DNA of 64,000 nt from Paenibacillus oralis (GTDB lineage Bacteria > Bacillota > Bacilli > Paenibacillales > Paenibacillaceae): positions 4,050,304 through 4,114,303 of the forward strand of contig NZ_RRCN01000001.1 of the NCBI RefSeq assembly GCF_003863965.1. The letters run 5' to 3'. Below are positions 48,467 to 57,412 of the stretch, piece by piece. Under the pieces are notes generated by a model. That model saw only the letters and a list, made by a program, of their open reading frames with translations. It had not been told where the DNA came from and ran no database searches. The translations under genes were made by a program, and so were the position numbers. The stretch's first letter is position 1. Each line of letters starts with the position of its first letter.

Positions 48467-48494
48467 TTGATGGGTATTATGAGGTTTTTTATGA

Positions 48495-48571
48495 AAAAAA
48501 GACCCTAACCGCTCTCATCACAAATAGGATGAAAGTGATTAAGGTCTTGCCAGCCGAACTGTAACGAATCC
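48495..48571 (-). promoter_or_regulatory. RAT 1 with overlapping terminator, after licT
   Basis: An identical RAT sequence at 48571-48543 overlaps a second terminator (AAGACCTTAATCACTTTC... to ...GGTTAGGGTCTTTTTTT, 48547-48495). Two switches therefore stand in series between licT and bglP. Confidence 0.9.
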
Positions 48572-48584
48572 TTGATTAACGTTA

Positions 48585-49418
48585 TTATGTTTTTCTCACT
48601 AAATTTCCGATGTGCATCGTGAGATACATTTTTTCGATATCCGATGTTTGCAGGCCCATTTGATCTTGAATATATAGAGCGATCTTATCTGCACACTGTT
48701 TTTCTTCAGGAAATTTTTCGCTGATGAGTTGGGTTAGCGACGATTGTTCAAAATCCAAAACCTCTCCGCTTTTTTGTCTCATCAAATAATATCTCAGATG
48801 GGTGACAAAGCGATTAAAAGCAATGGACTCATCATCAAAATCAACTTGAAAGTGATACTTGATCAGCTTAACGATACTGTTAATGATCTCGGTCAACTCA
48901 ATGACTTTTTGAACCGTTTTCGATTCGATTTGCCCATTCACGAAATGCAATGCAATAGATGCAGCTTCGCTAGGAGGGAGCTCGACATTTAATCGCTTAT
49001 TAATTAAGCTGACGATTTCTTTGCCGATTTTATATTCCGCAGGATAAAACTTTTTGATTTCCCACTCCAAAGGGTTAGCGATATCCATTTGTTTTTTTAC
49101 CCTGGAAATAGCGAAGAGCACGTGATCCAACAAGGTGAAAAAAATATTCGGATTTAATTTGGCATTTAAAATCTCTTCACCCATGGAGACTGCCTGATCA
49201 ATGACTTCAATCTCTTCCTGGGAAGCGTCGGTGACTAATGCGGACATTTGCTCAATGGACAAGGAACCGGCCGAGAAAAATTTCTTCTCGATCAATTCCG
49301 CATTCACTATATTTCCCGGGTACGCCTGAAATCCAATGCCTTTTCCCATTAAGATGAATTGTTGAGTGTTATCCTTAGCAAGAACAACGTTGTTATTGAT
49401 TCTCTTCTCGATGATCAT
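48585..49418 (-). CDS. licT: BglG/LicT family transcriptional antiterminator
   Basis: 277 residues. An N-terminal RNA-binding CAT domain (1-55: KRINNNVVLAKDN, ILMGKGIGFQAYPG) is followed by PRD1 (about 65-170, with LLDHVLFAI and ALHFVNGQ) and PRD2 (about 175-277, with FVTHLRYYL and LTMHIGNL), each holding conserved phospho-His residues. It binds the RAT hairpins downstream when beta-glucosides are present and the PTS is active. First gene of licT-bglP-GH1. Confidence 0.95.
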   Translation of the reverse strand: MIIEKRINNNVVLAKDNTQQFILMGKGIGFQAYPGNIVNAELIEKKFFSAGSLSIEQMSALVTDASQEEIEVIDQAVSMGEEILNAKLNPNIFFTLLDHVLFAISRVKKQMDIANPLEWEIKKFYPAEYKIGKEIVSLINKRLNVELPPSEAASIALHFVNGQIESKTVQKVIELTEIINSIVKLIKYHFQVDFDDESIAFNRFVTHLRYYLMRQKSGEVLDFEQSSLTQLISEKFPEEKQCADKIALYIQDQMGLQTSDIEKMYLTMHIGNLVRKT

Positions 49419-49526
49419 TTTGCACCTATCTTTTTGACAACGTTATCAGTACTGTAAAAGCTACATTAGATTTATTTTTTTGTCAATATAAATTATCTGG
49501 AGTAATAGCTGAATATCTATTTTCAT

Positions 49527-49550
49527 GTTGATTTTTCTATGAAAATCAAC
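49527..49550. promoter_or_regulatory. Perfect inverted repeat upstream of licT
   Basis: GTTGATTTT-tctatg-AAAATCAAC, a 9-bp perfect dyad in the 239-bp gap between licT and the HExxH gene. It may be an operator for either gene; no regulator assigned. Confidence 0.45.
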
Positions 49551-49657
49551 TATTCTAATTATATCATATATTGTAATATTATAGTAAAATATCAAAATTC
49601 AAGGATGGTGATGCGGCGAAATTATCATTAATCATTAATCATTTTGAGGAGGTATGA

Positions 49658-51085
49658 ATGATGAAAAAATTGTTTGCTTTACTGATGGCGTTGGTGATGA
49701 TCTTCGGTTTTCTTCCGCAAACTCCGGCAAACGCGGCGAGCGCTCCGCCTTCGACCTGGCAGGAGCATTGGTTCGAGCATAAGGAATTGCTCAAGCTCGC
49801 CTATTATGACGATGAGGTGGCCGTGTATTTTGACGATGATATTAACCCGAATCAAGCCAACTGGATTTATTCTACGGCCGCCGACGTATGGAGGTATACG
49901 AAGCAAACCTACGGCCCCATGGGCGGCGACGGCCGACTTTACGTTGTGGTCCACAACAAAAAATACAGCGGCGGTCATCCCGGCTACTATTATAATGCCG
50001 ACCATGACTACCGCAACGTGATCGATATCGGCGGCTCGGATTTCAGCAGCCGGGGCGGATGGAATTTGGATATCCTTGTCCATGAAATCGCTCATATCGT
50101 TGAATTTGCTGCAAACGGGGCCAAGGGCTCCCCGGCTTTCAGGCTCTGGGGCGACAGCAAATGGGCGGAAATTTACCAATATGACGTTTACAAAGCTTTA
50201 GGATACGATAGCGAAGCAAAGCGAATTTATAACAGCTTTATTAGCACGTCGGAAAACTTCCCGCGGGCGGGGACCTACTGGTTTAAGAACTGGTTCTATC
50301 CGGTTTACGACAACTATGGAAAAAATCAAGCGCTTACGCGCTTCTTCCAGCTGCTTGCCCAATATTTTCCGAGAAATTCTGCCGGTTACTTCACGAGAGA
50401 TCTGAACATGGGCGAGTATGTGCATTTTATGAGCGGCGCGGCAAAAGCCGATTTGAAATCGCTGGCGTCCGGTGCTTTCGGCTGGACGAACGAATACGAA
50501 AGCCAATATCAGGCGGCACGCAAGGAATTTCCGCAAATCTCTTATGGTGGAGACGTGACGATTTCAGAGGGGGCTGTCTTCTATGGAGACGCCAACTATG
50601 GCGGTTTTGCCGTGGCGCTGGGAGTTGGCACATACAACTACAATGAAATGATCAAGGCCGGCATTCCCAACGATAAGCTCTCCTCGGTGAAGGTGACTCC
50701 CGGCATTAAAGTGACACTCTATGAAGATGCGAATTTCGGCGGCGGGAAAGTAGTCATCACCTCGGACACCGCTTATCTCGGCGACTTTAACGATAAGACA
50801 TCTTCCCTCAAAGTCGAAAGAATACCGGCCTTTTATGTCGATGCTAATTACAAAGGAAACTCAGTCAGCCTCGAAGCAGGCAGTTATAATGTTGCTGATT
50901 TAATCGCCAAAGGGATTCCTAACGATTCGATTTCTTCGGTGAAAGTACCAAGCGGCTACAAGGTTACACTCTACGAGCATAAGGATTTCCAGGGAGCAAG
51001 CAAAGTATTGCTTGCGGACACTTCCTATGTCGGCGACGATTTTAATGACAAGACCTCTTCCATAAAAATAGAGCGGGTAAACTAG
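49658..51085 (+). CDS. Secreted HExxH peptidase-like protein with two beta-gamma-crystallin domains
   Basis: 475 residues. A Sec signal peptide (about 1-26, cut near ANAAS) starts an exported protein. The catalytic-like domain (30-290) has HEIAHIVE (HExxH) with a downstream WAEIYQYD, plausible third-ligand region of a gluzincin-type metallopeptidase. Two beta-gamma-crystallin domains follow (about 300-390 and 392-475), each with two Greek keys bearing the Ca-binding NDxxSS/NDKTSS signatures: four intact sites (NDKLSS, NDKTSS, NDSISS, NDKTSS). Role probably extracellular or cell-wall proteolysis; substrate unknown. Confidence 0.88.
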   Translation: MMKKLFALLMALVMIFGFLPQTPANAASAPPSTWQEHWFEHKELLKLAYYDDEVAVYFDDDINPNQANWIYSTAADVWRYTKQTYGPMGGDGRLYVVVHNKKYSGGHPGYYYNADHDYRNVIDIGGSDFSSRGGWNLDILVHEIAHIVEFAANGAKGSPAFRLWGDSKWAEIYQYDVYKALGYDSEAKRIYNSFISTSENFPRAGTYWFKNWFYPVYDNYGKNQALTRFFQLLAQYFPRNSAGYFTRDLNMGEYVHFMSGAAKADLKSLASGAFGWTNEYESQYQAARKEFPQISYGGDVTISEGAVFYGDANYGGFAVALGVGTYNYNEMIKAGIPNDKLSSVKVTPGIKVTLYEDANFGGGKVVITSDTAYLGDFNDKTSSLKVERIPAFYVDANYKGNSVSLEAGSYNVADLIAKGIPNDSISSVKVPSGYKVTLYEHKDFQGASKVLLADTSYVGDDFNDKTSSIKIERVN

Positions 51086-51096
51086 GCAGGCCACTC

Positions 51097-51129
51097 AGAG
51101 GACGTTCAGGAATGAACGTCCTCTTTTTG
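51097..51129 (+). terminator. Terminator after the HExxH/crystallin gene
   Basis: AGAGGACGTTCA / TGAACGTCCTCT perfect stem followed by TTTTT. Confidence 0.93.
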
Positions 51130-51229
51130 CTCAATACTATACGTATGTATGGTATAATTAGGCAGAATGAGGAAGCGTTCAACCTATTAAGTGAAGAAAA
51201 TAACCTGTGAAACAGAAGGGGTGCAAGGA

Positions 51230-51778
51230 ATGAAACGGAGAAATATCTTGCTGGCAGCCGGAGTTATTGTGGTTGCGGCGTTAGGAACCTACTATATTTT
51301 TACGGGAAGCGCTGAAAAAGAAGTTGCAACCACCAAGCTGGATGCGCAAAGCGTGAAGCAACTGGTGCACGATTACAGCACGGACAAACTGCAAGCCCAA
51401 TCAGCTTCGATCACGGCGCGTCAGCTCGTAGTGACCGACGAAGGGAAAGACTCTACGGCCTATGATCTGCCGGAAGACGAGTTTTTTGTGTCCATCGCGC
51501 CGTATCTCGAGCAAACGCATCCATGCGATATCCACAGTTTGACAGGCTGCCAAGGGGAACTGGCGGATAAAGAGTTTGATGTATCCATCGCCGATCTGGA
51601 GGGCAACACCATAATGGATCAAAAAATGAAGTCTCAGGCCAACGGATTTATCGACCTGTGGCTGCCGCGGGACAAGACGTACCGAATAACGGTCGGTCAC
51701 GACGGGAAAACGGCCGAGTCGGAGATTTCCACGTTTGACAGCGACAACACTTGCATCACAACTCTCCAATTAAGTTAG
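51230..51778 (+). CDS. CueP-like copper-binding exported protein
   Basis: 182 residues from the ATG at 51230, with AAGGGG upstream (a GTG at 51191 lacks a site). One N-terminal membrane segment (about 5-22) serves as signal or anchor. The conserved THPCDIHSLTGCQGEL (two Cys, one His) and a late Cys (NTCITTLQ) match the CueP family, which binds copper outside the membrane in Salmonella. TATAAT-like bases and a dyad ATACGTAT lie near 51140-51160. It stands alone between two terminators. Confidence 0.85.
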   Translation: MKRRNILLAAGVIVVAALGTYYIFTGSAEKEVATTKLDAQSVKQLVHDYSTDKLQAQSASITARQLVVTDEGKDSTAYDLPEDEFFVSIAPYLEQTHPCDIHSLTGCQGELADKEFDVSIADLEGNTIMDQKMKSQANGFIDLWLPRDKTYRITVGHDGKTAESEISTFDSDNTCITTLQLS

Positions 51779-51799
51779 TTCGCTCTGGAGCGTCTAAAC

Positions 51800-51835
51800 G
51801 AGCCCGGTGCCGGAAACGGCGCCGGGCTTGTTGTA
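51800..51835 (+). terminator. Terminator after cueP-like gene
   Basis: AGCCCGGTGCCG-GAAA-CGGCGCCGGGCT followed by TTGTTGT. Confidence 0.85.
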
Positions 51836-52167
51836 TGTTGGGGAGGATTCCATTGAATCTATGATCCTTCTTGAAAGTTCCCTTTTTTGTCATAATTTCC
51901 CGAAACCCTTTAACCATCGGGCATTTTCGACAGAAATTAGAGGGAAATCGAGCGTATCCCTATCAAATCAAAGTAAATATTGAAAATAATAGGAGGAATA
52001 ATGGCGGAATATGTAAAAATATCTATTTTGGTAGTCTCTTTTTTATTTTAGTTTAGGAGATTAACCATATTTAGGGAGGGGGCATATGATAGGTAAATTC
52101 ATGCAATTCGGCTGATGGTTGACTTGAAGTTCAACATCTTATTTTTACTGTGTGAGGAGGAGAAGCA
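51836..52167. other. Leader/intergenic region before the chitinase gene
   Basis: About 330 bp, AT-rich, ending in GTGAGGAGGAG before the chitinase start. A short frame at 51871-52056 has no recognisable features. No clear promoter or riboswitch structure was identified. Confidence 0.5.
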
Positions 52168-54459
52168 TTGTTGATGCATGCAAAAGGATTCAAGAAACCG
52201 GGGATATGGCTGCTCGTTGCCGCGCTTATCGTTCCTTTATTTTCGCTTTCCCCGTTGGGTGAGAATCGTGTGGCAGCCGCCGGCACGACAGATTACAAGA
52301 TCGTAGGCTATTATCCTTCCTGGGGGGCTTATGCGAGAAATTATCTAGTTTCGGATATCGATGCTTCCAAAGTTACGCATATCAATTACGCATTTGCCGA
52401 TATCGCCTGGAACGGCATCCACGGCAATCCGGACCCGACCGGTCCCAACCCGCAAACCTGGAGTACGCAGGATGAGGTCGGGGTTATCAACGTACCGAAC
52501 GGTACAATTGTGATGGGCGATCCGTGGATCGACGGGCAAAAAAGTTATTCCGGTGATACCTGGGACCAACCGCTGCGCGGCAATTTCAATCAGCTGATCA
52601 AGCTGAAGCAGCAGTACCCGCATCTGAAGACGCTCATTTCCGTCGGCGGCTGGTCGTGGTCCAACCGGTTTTCGGACGTGGCCGCCGACCCGGCGTTACG
52701 CGAAAATTTCGCCAATTCCGCCGTCGATTTTCTCCGCAAATATCAATTTGATGGCGTCGACTTGGATTGGGAGTATCCGGTCAGCGGAGGACTTCAGGGC
52801 AACAGCAGACGGGTGGAGGATAAGCAAAACTTCACGCTGCTGCTGCAGAAAACCCGGGAGAAGCTGGACGCCGCGGGAGCCAAGGACGGTAAGCATTATC
52901 TGCTGACGATCGCCTCGGGCGCATCCCCCGCGTTTGCTCAGAACACCGAGCTGGACAAAATCTCCGAAATTGTCGACTGGATCAACATCATGACTTATGA
53001 TTTCAATGGCGGCTGGCAGAACATCACCGCCCACAACGCTCCCTTGTACCTGGATCCGGCGGCGGTGGCGGCCGGTGTTCCGGACTCGGAAAGCTTTTAT
53101 GCGGAAGCGGGCGTACGCGGGCATCTGAACGCGGGCGTACCGGCGGGTAAGCTCGTGCTTGGAGTTCCGTTCTACGGACGGGGCTGGACCGGAGCGGCGG
53201 CTGCCGGCAACGGCCAATATCAAAAAAACGCCGGCCCTTCGGCAGGAACCTGGGAAAAGGGCGTTTTCGACTATAGTGATTTGGAGAAAAACTATATCAG
53301 CAAAAACGGTTATACCCGTTATTGGAACGATACCGCCAAGGTGCCTTATCTGTTCAATCCGAATAACGGAACCTTCATCAGCTATGACGATCAAGAATCG
53401 ATCGGCTACAAGAGCGATTTCATTAAAGCGAACCATTTGGGCGGCGCCATGTTCTGGGAGTTTAGCGGCGACCGGAACAAAACGCTGCTGAACAAGCTGG
53501 CCGGCGATTTGGCCGTTGACGGCGGCGGTGGCGGCGATGGCGGGAACGACGATCAAACACCGCCTACCGTCCCCGGCAATCTCCGTACGACGGCCCAATC
53601 GGCCACCAGCGTAACGCTCGCCTGGGACGCTTCCACGGACAATGTGGGCGTGACCGGATACACCGTCGCTTATGGCGCGGGCAGCCTGAATGTAACAGGC
53701 ACCACGGCTACGGTTGGCGGCCTTTCGCCGAATACGGAATATACTTTTACGGTCAAGGCGAAAGATGCGGCCGGCAACCTGTCCGCAGCCGCTTCGATCA
53801 AGGTGAAGACTGCCGAGGGAAGCGACTGCCCGTACGCGGCCTGGGATAGCAACGCGGTATATACCGGCGGCCAGCGTGCAGTTTACAACGGCAAAATATA
53901 TGAAGCCAAATGGTGGACCCAAGGGGATCGCCCTGATCAAAGCGGCGCGGATGGCGCATGGAAATATATTGAGGATTGCCCGAACGGATCAATCGATCCG
54001 CAGCCCGAGCCTGAACCGGGACAGGATACCACGCCGCCGGCCGCTCCCGGCCAGCTGCGCGTGACGGGAGCCGCGCCAACAAGCATCAGCCTGGCTTGGG
54101 ACGCTTCCACGGATGACGTGGGCGTTGCCGGATACACCGTTGCTTATGGTACCGGCAGCATAAATGTAACCGAAACTTCGGCAACCATTACCGGTCTGTC
54201 GCCGGACACGGCTTACACCTTCACGGTAACCGCAAGAGACGCCGCCGGCAATGTATCCGCGGCCGCTTCCGTTCAAGGGAAGACGACGGCGGAGGAAAAT
54301 CCGGGCGATGGCGAGGTTCGGCCGTGGGAAGCGGGAGTGGCCTACAGTGTAAATGACCTCGTGTCCTACAACGGCAGCATCTACTTGTGCCTTCAGGCGC
54401 ACACTTCGCTTTCCGGCTGGGAGCCGGCGAATGTGCCAGCTTTGTGGCAATTGCAATAA
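52168..54459 (+). CDS. Secreted GH18 chitinase with FnIII and chitin-binding modules
   Basis: 763 residues; GAGGAGG favours TTG 52168 (or TTG 52171), with ATG 52174 slightly far. Signal peptide ~1-38. GH18 domain (about 42-440) with SVGGWSWS and catalytic [11 protein letters not shown], plus MTYDFNGGW and the ChiA1-like insertion. Then FnIII (about 463-545), CBM5/12 (about 550-605: [28 protein letters not shown]), a second FnIII (about 620-705) and a final CBM5/12-like module ([19 protein letters not shown]). Modules are joined by Gly- and Pro-rich linkers. It degrades chitin outside the cell. Confidence 0.95.
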   Translation: MLMHAKGFKKPGIWLLVAALIVPLFSLSPLGENRVAAAGTTDYKIVGYYPSWGAYARNYLVSDIDASKVTHINYAFADIAWNGIHGNPDPTGPNPQTWSTQDEVGVINVPNGTIVMGDPWIDGQKSYSGDTWDQPLRGNFNQLIKLKQQYPHLKTLISVGGWSWSNRFSDVAADPALRENFANSAVDFLRKYQFDGVDLDWEYPVSGGLQGNSRRVEDKQNFTLLLQKTREKLDAAGAKDGKHYLLTIASGASPAFAQNTELDKISEIVDWINIMTYDFNGGWQNITAHNAPLYLDPAAVAAGVPDSESFYAEAGVRGHLNAGVPAGKLVLGVPFYGRGWTGAAAAGNGQYQKNAGPSAGTWEKGVFDYSDLEKNYISKNGYTRYWNDTAKVPYLFNPNNGTFISYDDQESIGYKSDFIKANHLGGAMFWEFSGDRNKTLLNKLAGDLAVDGGGGGDGGNDDQTPPTVPGNLRTTAQSATSVTLAWDASTDNVGVTGYTVAYGAGSLNVTGTTATVGGLSPNTEYTFTVKAKDAAGNLSAAASIKVKTAEGSDCPYAAWDSNAVYTGGQRAVYNGKIYEAKWWTQGDRPDQSGADGAWKYIEDCPNGSIDPQPEPEPGQDTTPPAAPGQLRVTGAAPTSISLAWDASTDDVGVAGYTVAYGTGSINVTETSATITGLSPDTAYTFTVTARDAAGNVSAAASVQGKTTAEENPGDGEVRPWEAGVAYSVNDLVSYNGSIYLCLQAHTSLSGWEPANVPALWQLQ

Positions 54460-54486
54460 CCCGGACAAACAGATAGGAAATCGAAA

Positions 54487-54513
54487 GGAAGCGGGGCAGC
54501 CCCGCTTCCTTTT
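54487..54513 (+). terminator. Terminator after chitinase
   Basis: GGAAGCGGGG / CCCCGCTTCC with a tiny loop followed by TTTTCT. Confidence 0.92.
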
Positions 54514-54626
54514 CTGCGCTGCCCTCCTGTCCACATGACGACGATTATTTCGCAGAAATCACATTGTTTTGGCGGAGAAGTTGCGGAAATTTCATAGAAA
54601 TGGGTGGATATAACCCTTTTTTTGGT

Positions 54627-54656
54627 TTGACAAAACATTTCTGACGGGGGTAACAT
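54627..54656 (+). promoter_or_regulatory. Promoter of the formate dehydrogenase/hydrogenase operon
   Basis: TTGACA (54627-54632), an 18-bp spacer and TAACAT (54651-54656), 55 bp before the first gene. Confidence 0.65.
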
Positions 54657-54661
54657 TTAAA

Positions 54662-54679
54662 TTGTGAAATATTTTCCAA
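54662..54679 (+). promoter_or_regulatory. Rex/Fnr-like operator dyad
   Basis: TTGTGAAATATTTTCCAA agrees at 16 of 18 positions with the Rex consensus TTGTGAAnnnnTTCACAA; the left half also fits an Fnr/CRP half-site (TGTGA). It overlaps the expected transcription start, so binding would repress, consistent with redox control of a fermentative operon. Confidence 0.55.
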
Positions 54680-54710
54680 AATAAGGCATTCATTTGTCGA
54701 GGTTCTCAGT

Positions 54711-55067
54711 ATGTCTATTGCCACGGTATTTGAAGTTCAGGAGAAGATAAGAAGGCTGGCGATCAAAATCGTCAAACACTACCGGGGAAAAGGGCCGGAG
54801 AACGTAAAAGTGAACTTGGACGGCGCAGGCAAGGTGACCGTCGAAATCAAGGGGATTTTATCTAACTTATCGGAAATTTTAGTGAAAGAAGGTGCCACCG
54901 ACCTCGTCAAACAATACTGGAACGTGTTGCAGCCTTATTTGGAACGCGAATTTATGCAGGAAGCGGCGGATACGGTGGGCGGCCCCTTTACCTATTCATG
55001 GACCATTAGCCATGACCGGCAAGGGGAACGGGCCATCATCATTGAACTGAATAAGCGGTTTGATTAA
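54711..55067 (+). CDS. DUF2294 (MpsC-like) family protein
   Basis: 118 residues, cytosolic. The pattern VKHYRGKGPENVKVNLDGAG, VTVEIKGILSNLSEILVKEG and the C-terminal half fit DUF2294, related to MpsC of a Na+-translocating membrane potential system in staphylococci, though the molecular function is unclear. It is the first gene after a promoter with a redox-type dyad and precedes fdhF by 129 bp, which links it to formate or hydrogen metabolism by context. Confidence 0.8.
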   Translation: MSIATVFEVQEKIRRLAIKIVKHYRGKGPENVKVNLDGAGKVTVEIKGILSNLSEILVKEGATDLVKQYWNVLQPYLEREFMQEAADTVGGPFTYSWTISHDRQGERAIIIELNKRFD

Positions 55068-55196
55068 AGAGAAGGAGGCGCCTGCCTTTTCGCTGTTTAA
55101 TAAGCCAATACATGGTGTGACAAGCGCGCCTTTGTATTGGCTTTTTTGTTTAATCACACTTGTGCAAAAATTCACAAAAGAGGTGGCGTTAGAGCA

Positions 55197-57332
55197 ATGG
55201 GAAACAAAGTGCTTACGGTTTGCCCGTATTGCGGGAGCGGTTGTCAGCTGTATTTAAAGGTGGAGGACGGGCAGGTGGTTGGCGCCGAACCTGCGAACGG
55301 GCGAACCAACGAAGGCAAGTTATGCCTGAAGGGGCATTATGGCTGGGATTTTTTGAACGATCCGCAGCTTTTGACGGCACGGCTGCGCAAGCCGATGATC
55401 CGCAAGGAGGGGCAGCTAAGGGAGGTTCCCTGGGAGGAGGCGATCCGGTTTACGGCTGAGCGTCTTGCGGCCATTAAAGAGAAGTACGGACCCGACGCGA
55501 TAATGGGGACCGGGTCAGCCCGGGGGCCGGGCAATGAAGCGAATTATGTAATGCAAAAATTTATGCGCGCCTGCATCGGCACCAACAACATCGACCATTG
55601 CGCCAGGGTATGCCACGGCCCGTCGGTAGCGGGGCTGAGCTATTCGCTGGGCGACGGGGCGATGTCCAATTCGATTCCGGAGATCGAGGAAGCGAGCCTT
55701 GTGCTGGTTTTTGGCTACAACGCGGCGGATACTCATCCGATCGTTGCCAGAAGAATCGTTAACGCCAAGCAAAAAGGAGCGACCGTGATCGTCGTGGACC
55801 CGCGCAAAACGGAATCGGCGCGCATCGCCGATTTATGGCTGCCGCTCAAAGGCGGAACCAACATGGCCCTGGTCAACGCGTTTGGGCATGTGCTGGTGCA
55901 CGAGGGTTTATACGACCGGGACTATGTCTCCCGTTACGTGGAAGGCTTCGACGAGTATGCGGAGGGGATCAAAAAATATTCCCCGGAATACGCCGCGGCG
56001 ATTGCCGGTGTCGATCCCGCCGACATTCGCCGGGCGATGCGGGAGTATGCGCGGGCGGATAAGGCGGTCATTTTGTACGGGATGGGAGTCTGCCAGTTCT
56101 CACAGGCAGTGGACGTCGTGAAAGGACTGGCTTCCCTGGCCCTGCTGACCGGAAATTTCGGGCGGCGCGGCGTAGGGATCGGGCCGGTGCGCGGACAGAA
56201 CAATGTCCAAGGGTCGTGCGATATGGGCGCTTTGCCGAATGTTTACCCGGGATATCAGCCGGTGACCGACAAGAAGATCAGACAAAAATTCGAGAAAGCA
56301 TGGGGCGTGAGTCTGCCGGATAAAGTCGGCCTCCATTTGACGGAGGTGCCCCGGCTGGTGCTTAAGGAAAAGAAGCTGAAAGCTTATTATATTTTCGGCG
56401 AAGATCCGGTGCAAAGCGACCCGAACGCGGCCGAGCTGCGCGAAGCGCTGGATGAGATGGAGCTGGTGATCGTGCAGGACATCTTCATGAACAAGACAGC
56501 GCTGCACGCGGATGTTGTCCTGCCGGCCACCTCCTGGGGCGAGCATGACGGAGTGTATTCCTCGGCGGACCGCGGTTTTCAGCGGATTCGCAAGGCGGTG
56601 GAGCCGCAGGGCGAAGCCAAGCCGGATTGGCAAATTATTTGTGAAGTGGCCACGGCGATGGGTTATCCGATGTCTTACCGCAATACGGAGGAAATTTGGG
56701 ATGAAATGCGCAGTTTGTGCCCGAAATTTGCCGGCGCCAGTTACCGGAAGATGGAGGAGCAGGGAAGCGTGCAGTGGCCTTGTCCGTCCGACGATCATCC
56801 TGGGACTCCATTCCTGTACGAAGGCAACCGCTTCAGCACGCCCAACGGCAAAGGACGGTTGTTCGCCTGCGAATGGCGGGCTCCCCAGGAACTGCCGGAT
56901 GCGGACTACCCGCTCACTTTGTCCACGGTGCGCGAAGTAGGACATTATTCGGTGCGCACGATGACCGGAAACTGCCGCGCGCTCAGCCGGCTGTCCGATG
57001 AACCGGGTTTTATCCAAATCAGCCTGGAGGACGGGGCGGCGCTTCAGGTGCGCGACGGGGAACTGGTGTGGGTGATGTCCCGGCGCGGGCGGGTCGTGTC
57101 CAGGGCGCAGATCAGCGACCGGGTCAAGCCCGGAGCCACGTACATGACCTACCATTACTGGATCGGGGCATGCAATGAGCTGACCGGCGATTTCCTGGAC
57201 CCGGTATCCAAAACGCCGGAGTATAAATTCTGCGCCATTCGGCTTGAGCGGATCGCCGATCAGGAACGGGCCGAGCAGGAGGTCCGGCAGCAATATGAGG
57301 AGCTCCGCAAGCAGATGCACGTCACGGTATAA
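55197..57332 (+). CDS. fdhF: Formate dehydrogenase H-type catalytic subunit (Cys form)
   Basis: 711 residues from the ATG at 55197 with GAGGTGG upstream; a longer frame from 55137 has no site. A [4Fe-4S] motif CPYCGSGC (9-16) plus Cys43 is followed by the Mo/W-bis-MGD oxidoreductase domains. NIDHCARVCHGPSVAG places Cys139 at the position of Sec140 of E. coli FdhF, so this is a non-selenium enzyme. GYNAADTHP, GPVRGQNNVQGSCDMGALPN and the C-terminal MoCo-binding barrel are present. It lacks extra N-terminal ferredoxin domains, so electrons must pass to the separate polyferredoxins downstream. Confidence 0.94.
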   Translation: MGNKVLTVCPYCGSGCQLYLKVEDGQVVGAEPANGRTNEGKLCLKGHYGWDFLNDPQLLTARLRKPMIRKEGQLREVPWEEAIRFTAERLAAIKEKYGPDAIMGTGSARGPGNEANYVMQKFMRACIGTNNIDHCARVCHGPSVAGLSYSLGDGAMSNSIPEIEEASLVLVFGYNAADTHPIVARRIVNAKQKGATVIVVDPRKTESARIADLWLPLKGGTNMALVNAFGHVLVHEGLYDRDYVSRYVEGFDEYAEGIKKYSPEYAAAIAGVDPADIRRAMREYARADKAVILYGMGVCQFSQAVDVVKGLASLALLTGNFGRRGVGIGPVRGQNNVQGSCDMGALPNVYPGYQPVTDKKIRQKFEKAWGVSLPDKVGLHLTEVPRLVLKEKKLKAYYIFGEDPVQSDPNAAELREALDEMELVIVQDIFMNKTALHADVVLPATSWGEHDGVYSSADRGFQRIRKAVEPQGEAKPDWQIICEVATAMGYPMSYRNTEEIWDEMRSLCPKFAGASYRKMEEQGSVQWPCPSDDHPGTPFLYEGNRFSTPNGKGRLFACEWRAPQELPDADYPLTLSTVREVGHYSVRTMTGNCRALSRLSDEPGFIQISLEDGAALQVRDGELVWVMSRRGRVVSRAQISDRVKPGATYMTYHYWIGACNELTGDFLDPVSKTPEYKFCAIRLERIADQERAEQEVRQQYEELRKQMHVTV

Positions 57333-57412
57333 GCGTGCAAGTTAAGCGTGCAAGCGCGGGCTATGCGATGAAACGCGGCCGGCGCGTGCATTTTTGGAAA
57401 GGAGAGAAGCAT

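Noticed and set aside
51871..52056. 61-codon frame before the chitinase gene
   Set aside because: No ribosome site, low-complexity AT-rich composition and no family features.
52696..53940. 414-codon antisense frame within the chitinase gene
   Set aside because: It is fully inside a well-supported chitinase domain on the other strand, lacks a ribosome site and resembles no family.
56100..57320. 406-codon antisense frame within fdhF
   Set aside because: Shadow frame in a GC-rich gene; the plus strand has all formate dehydrogenase motifs.
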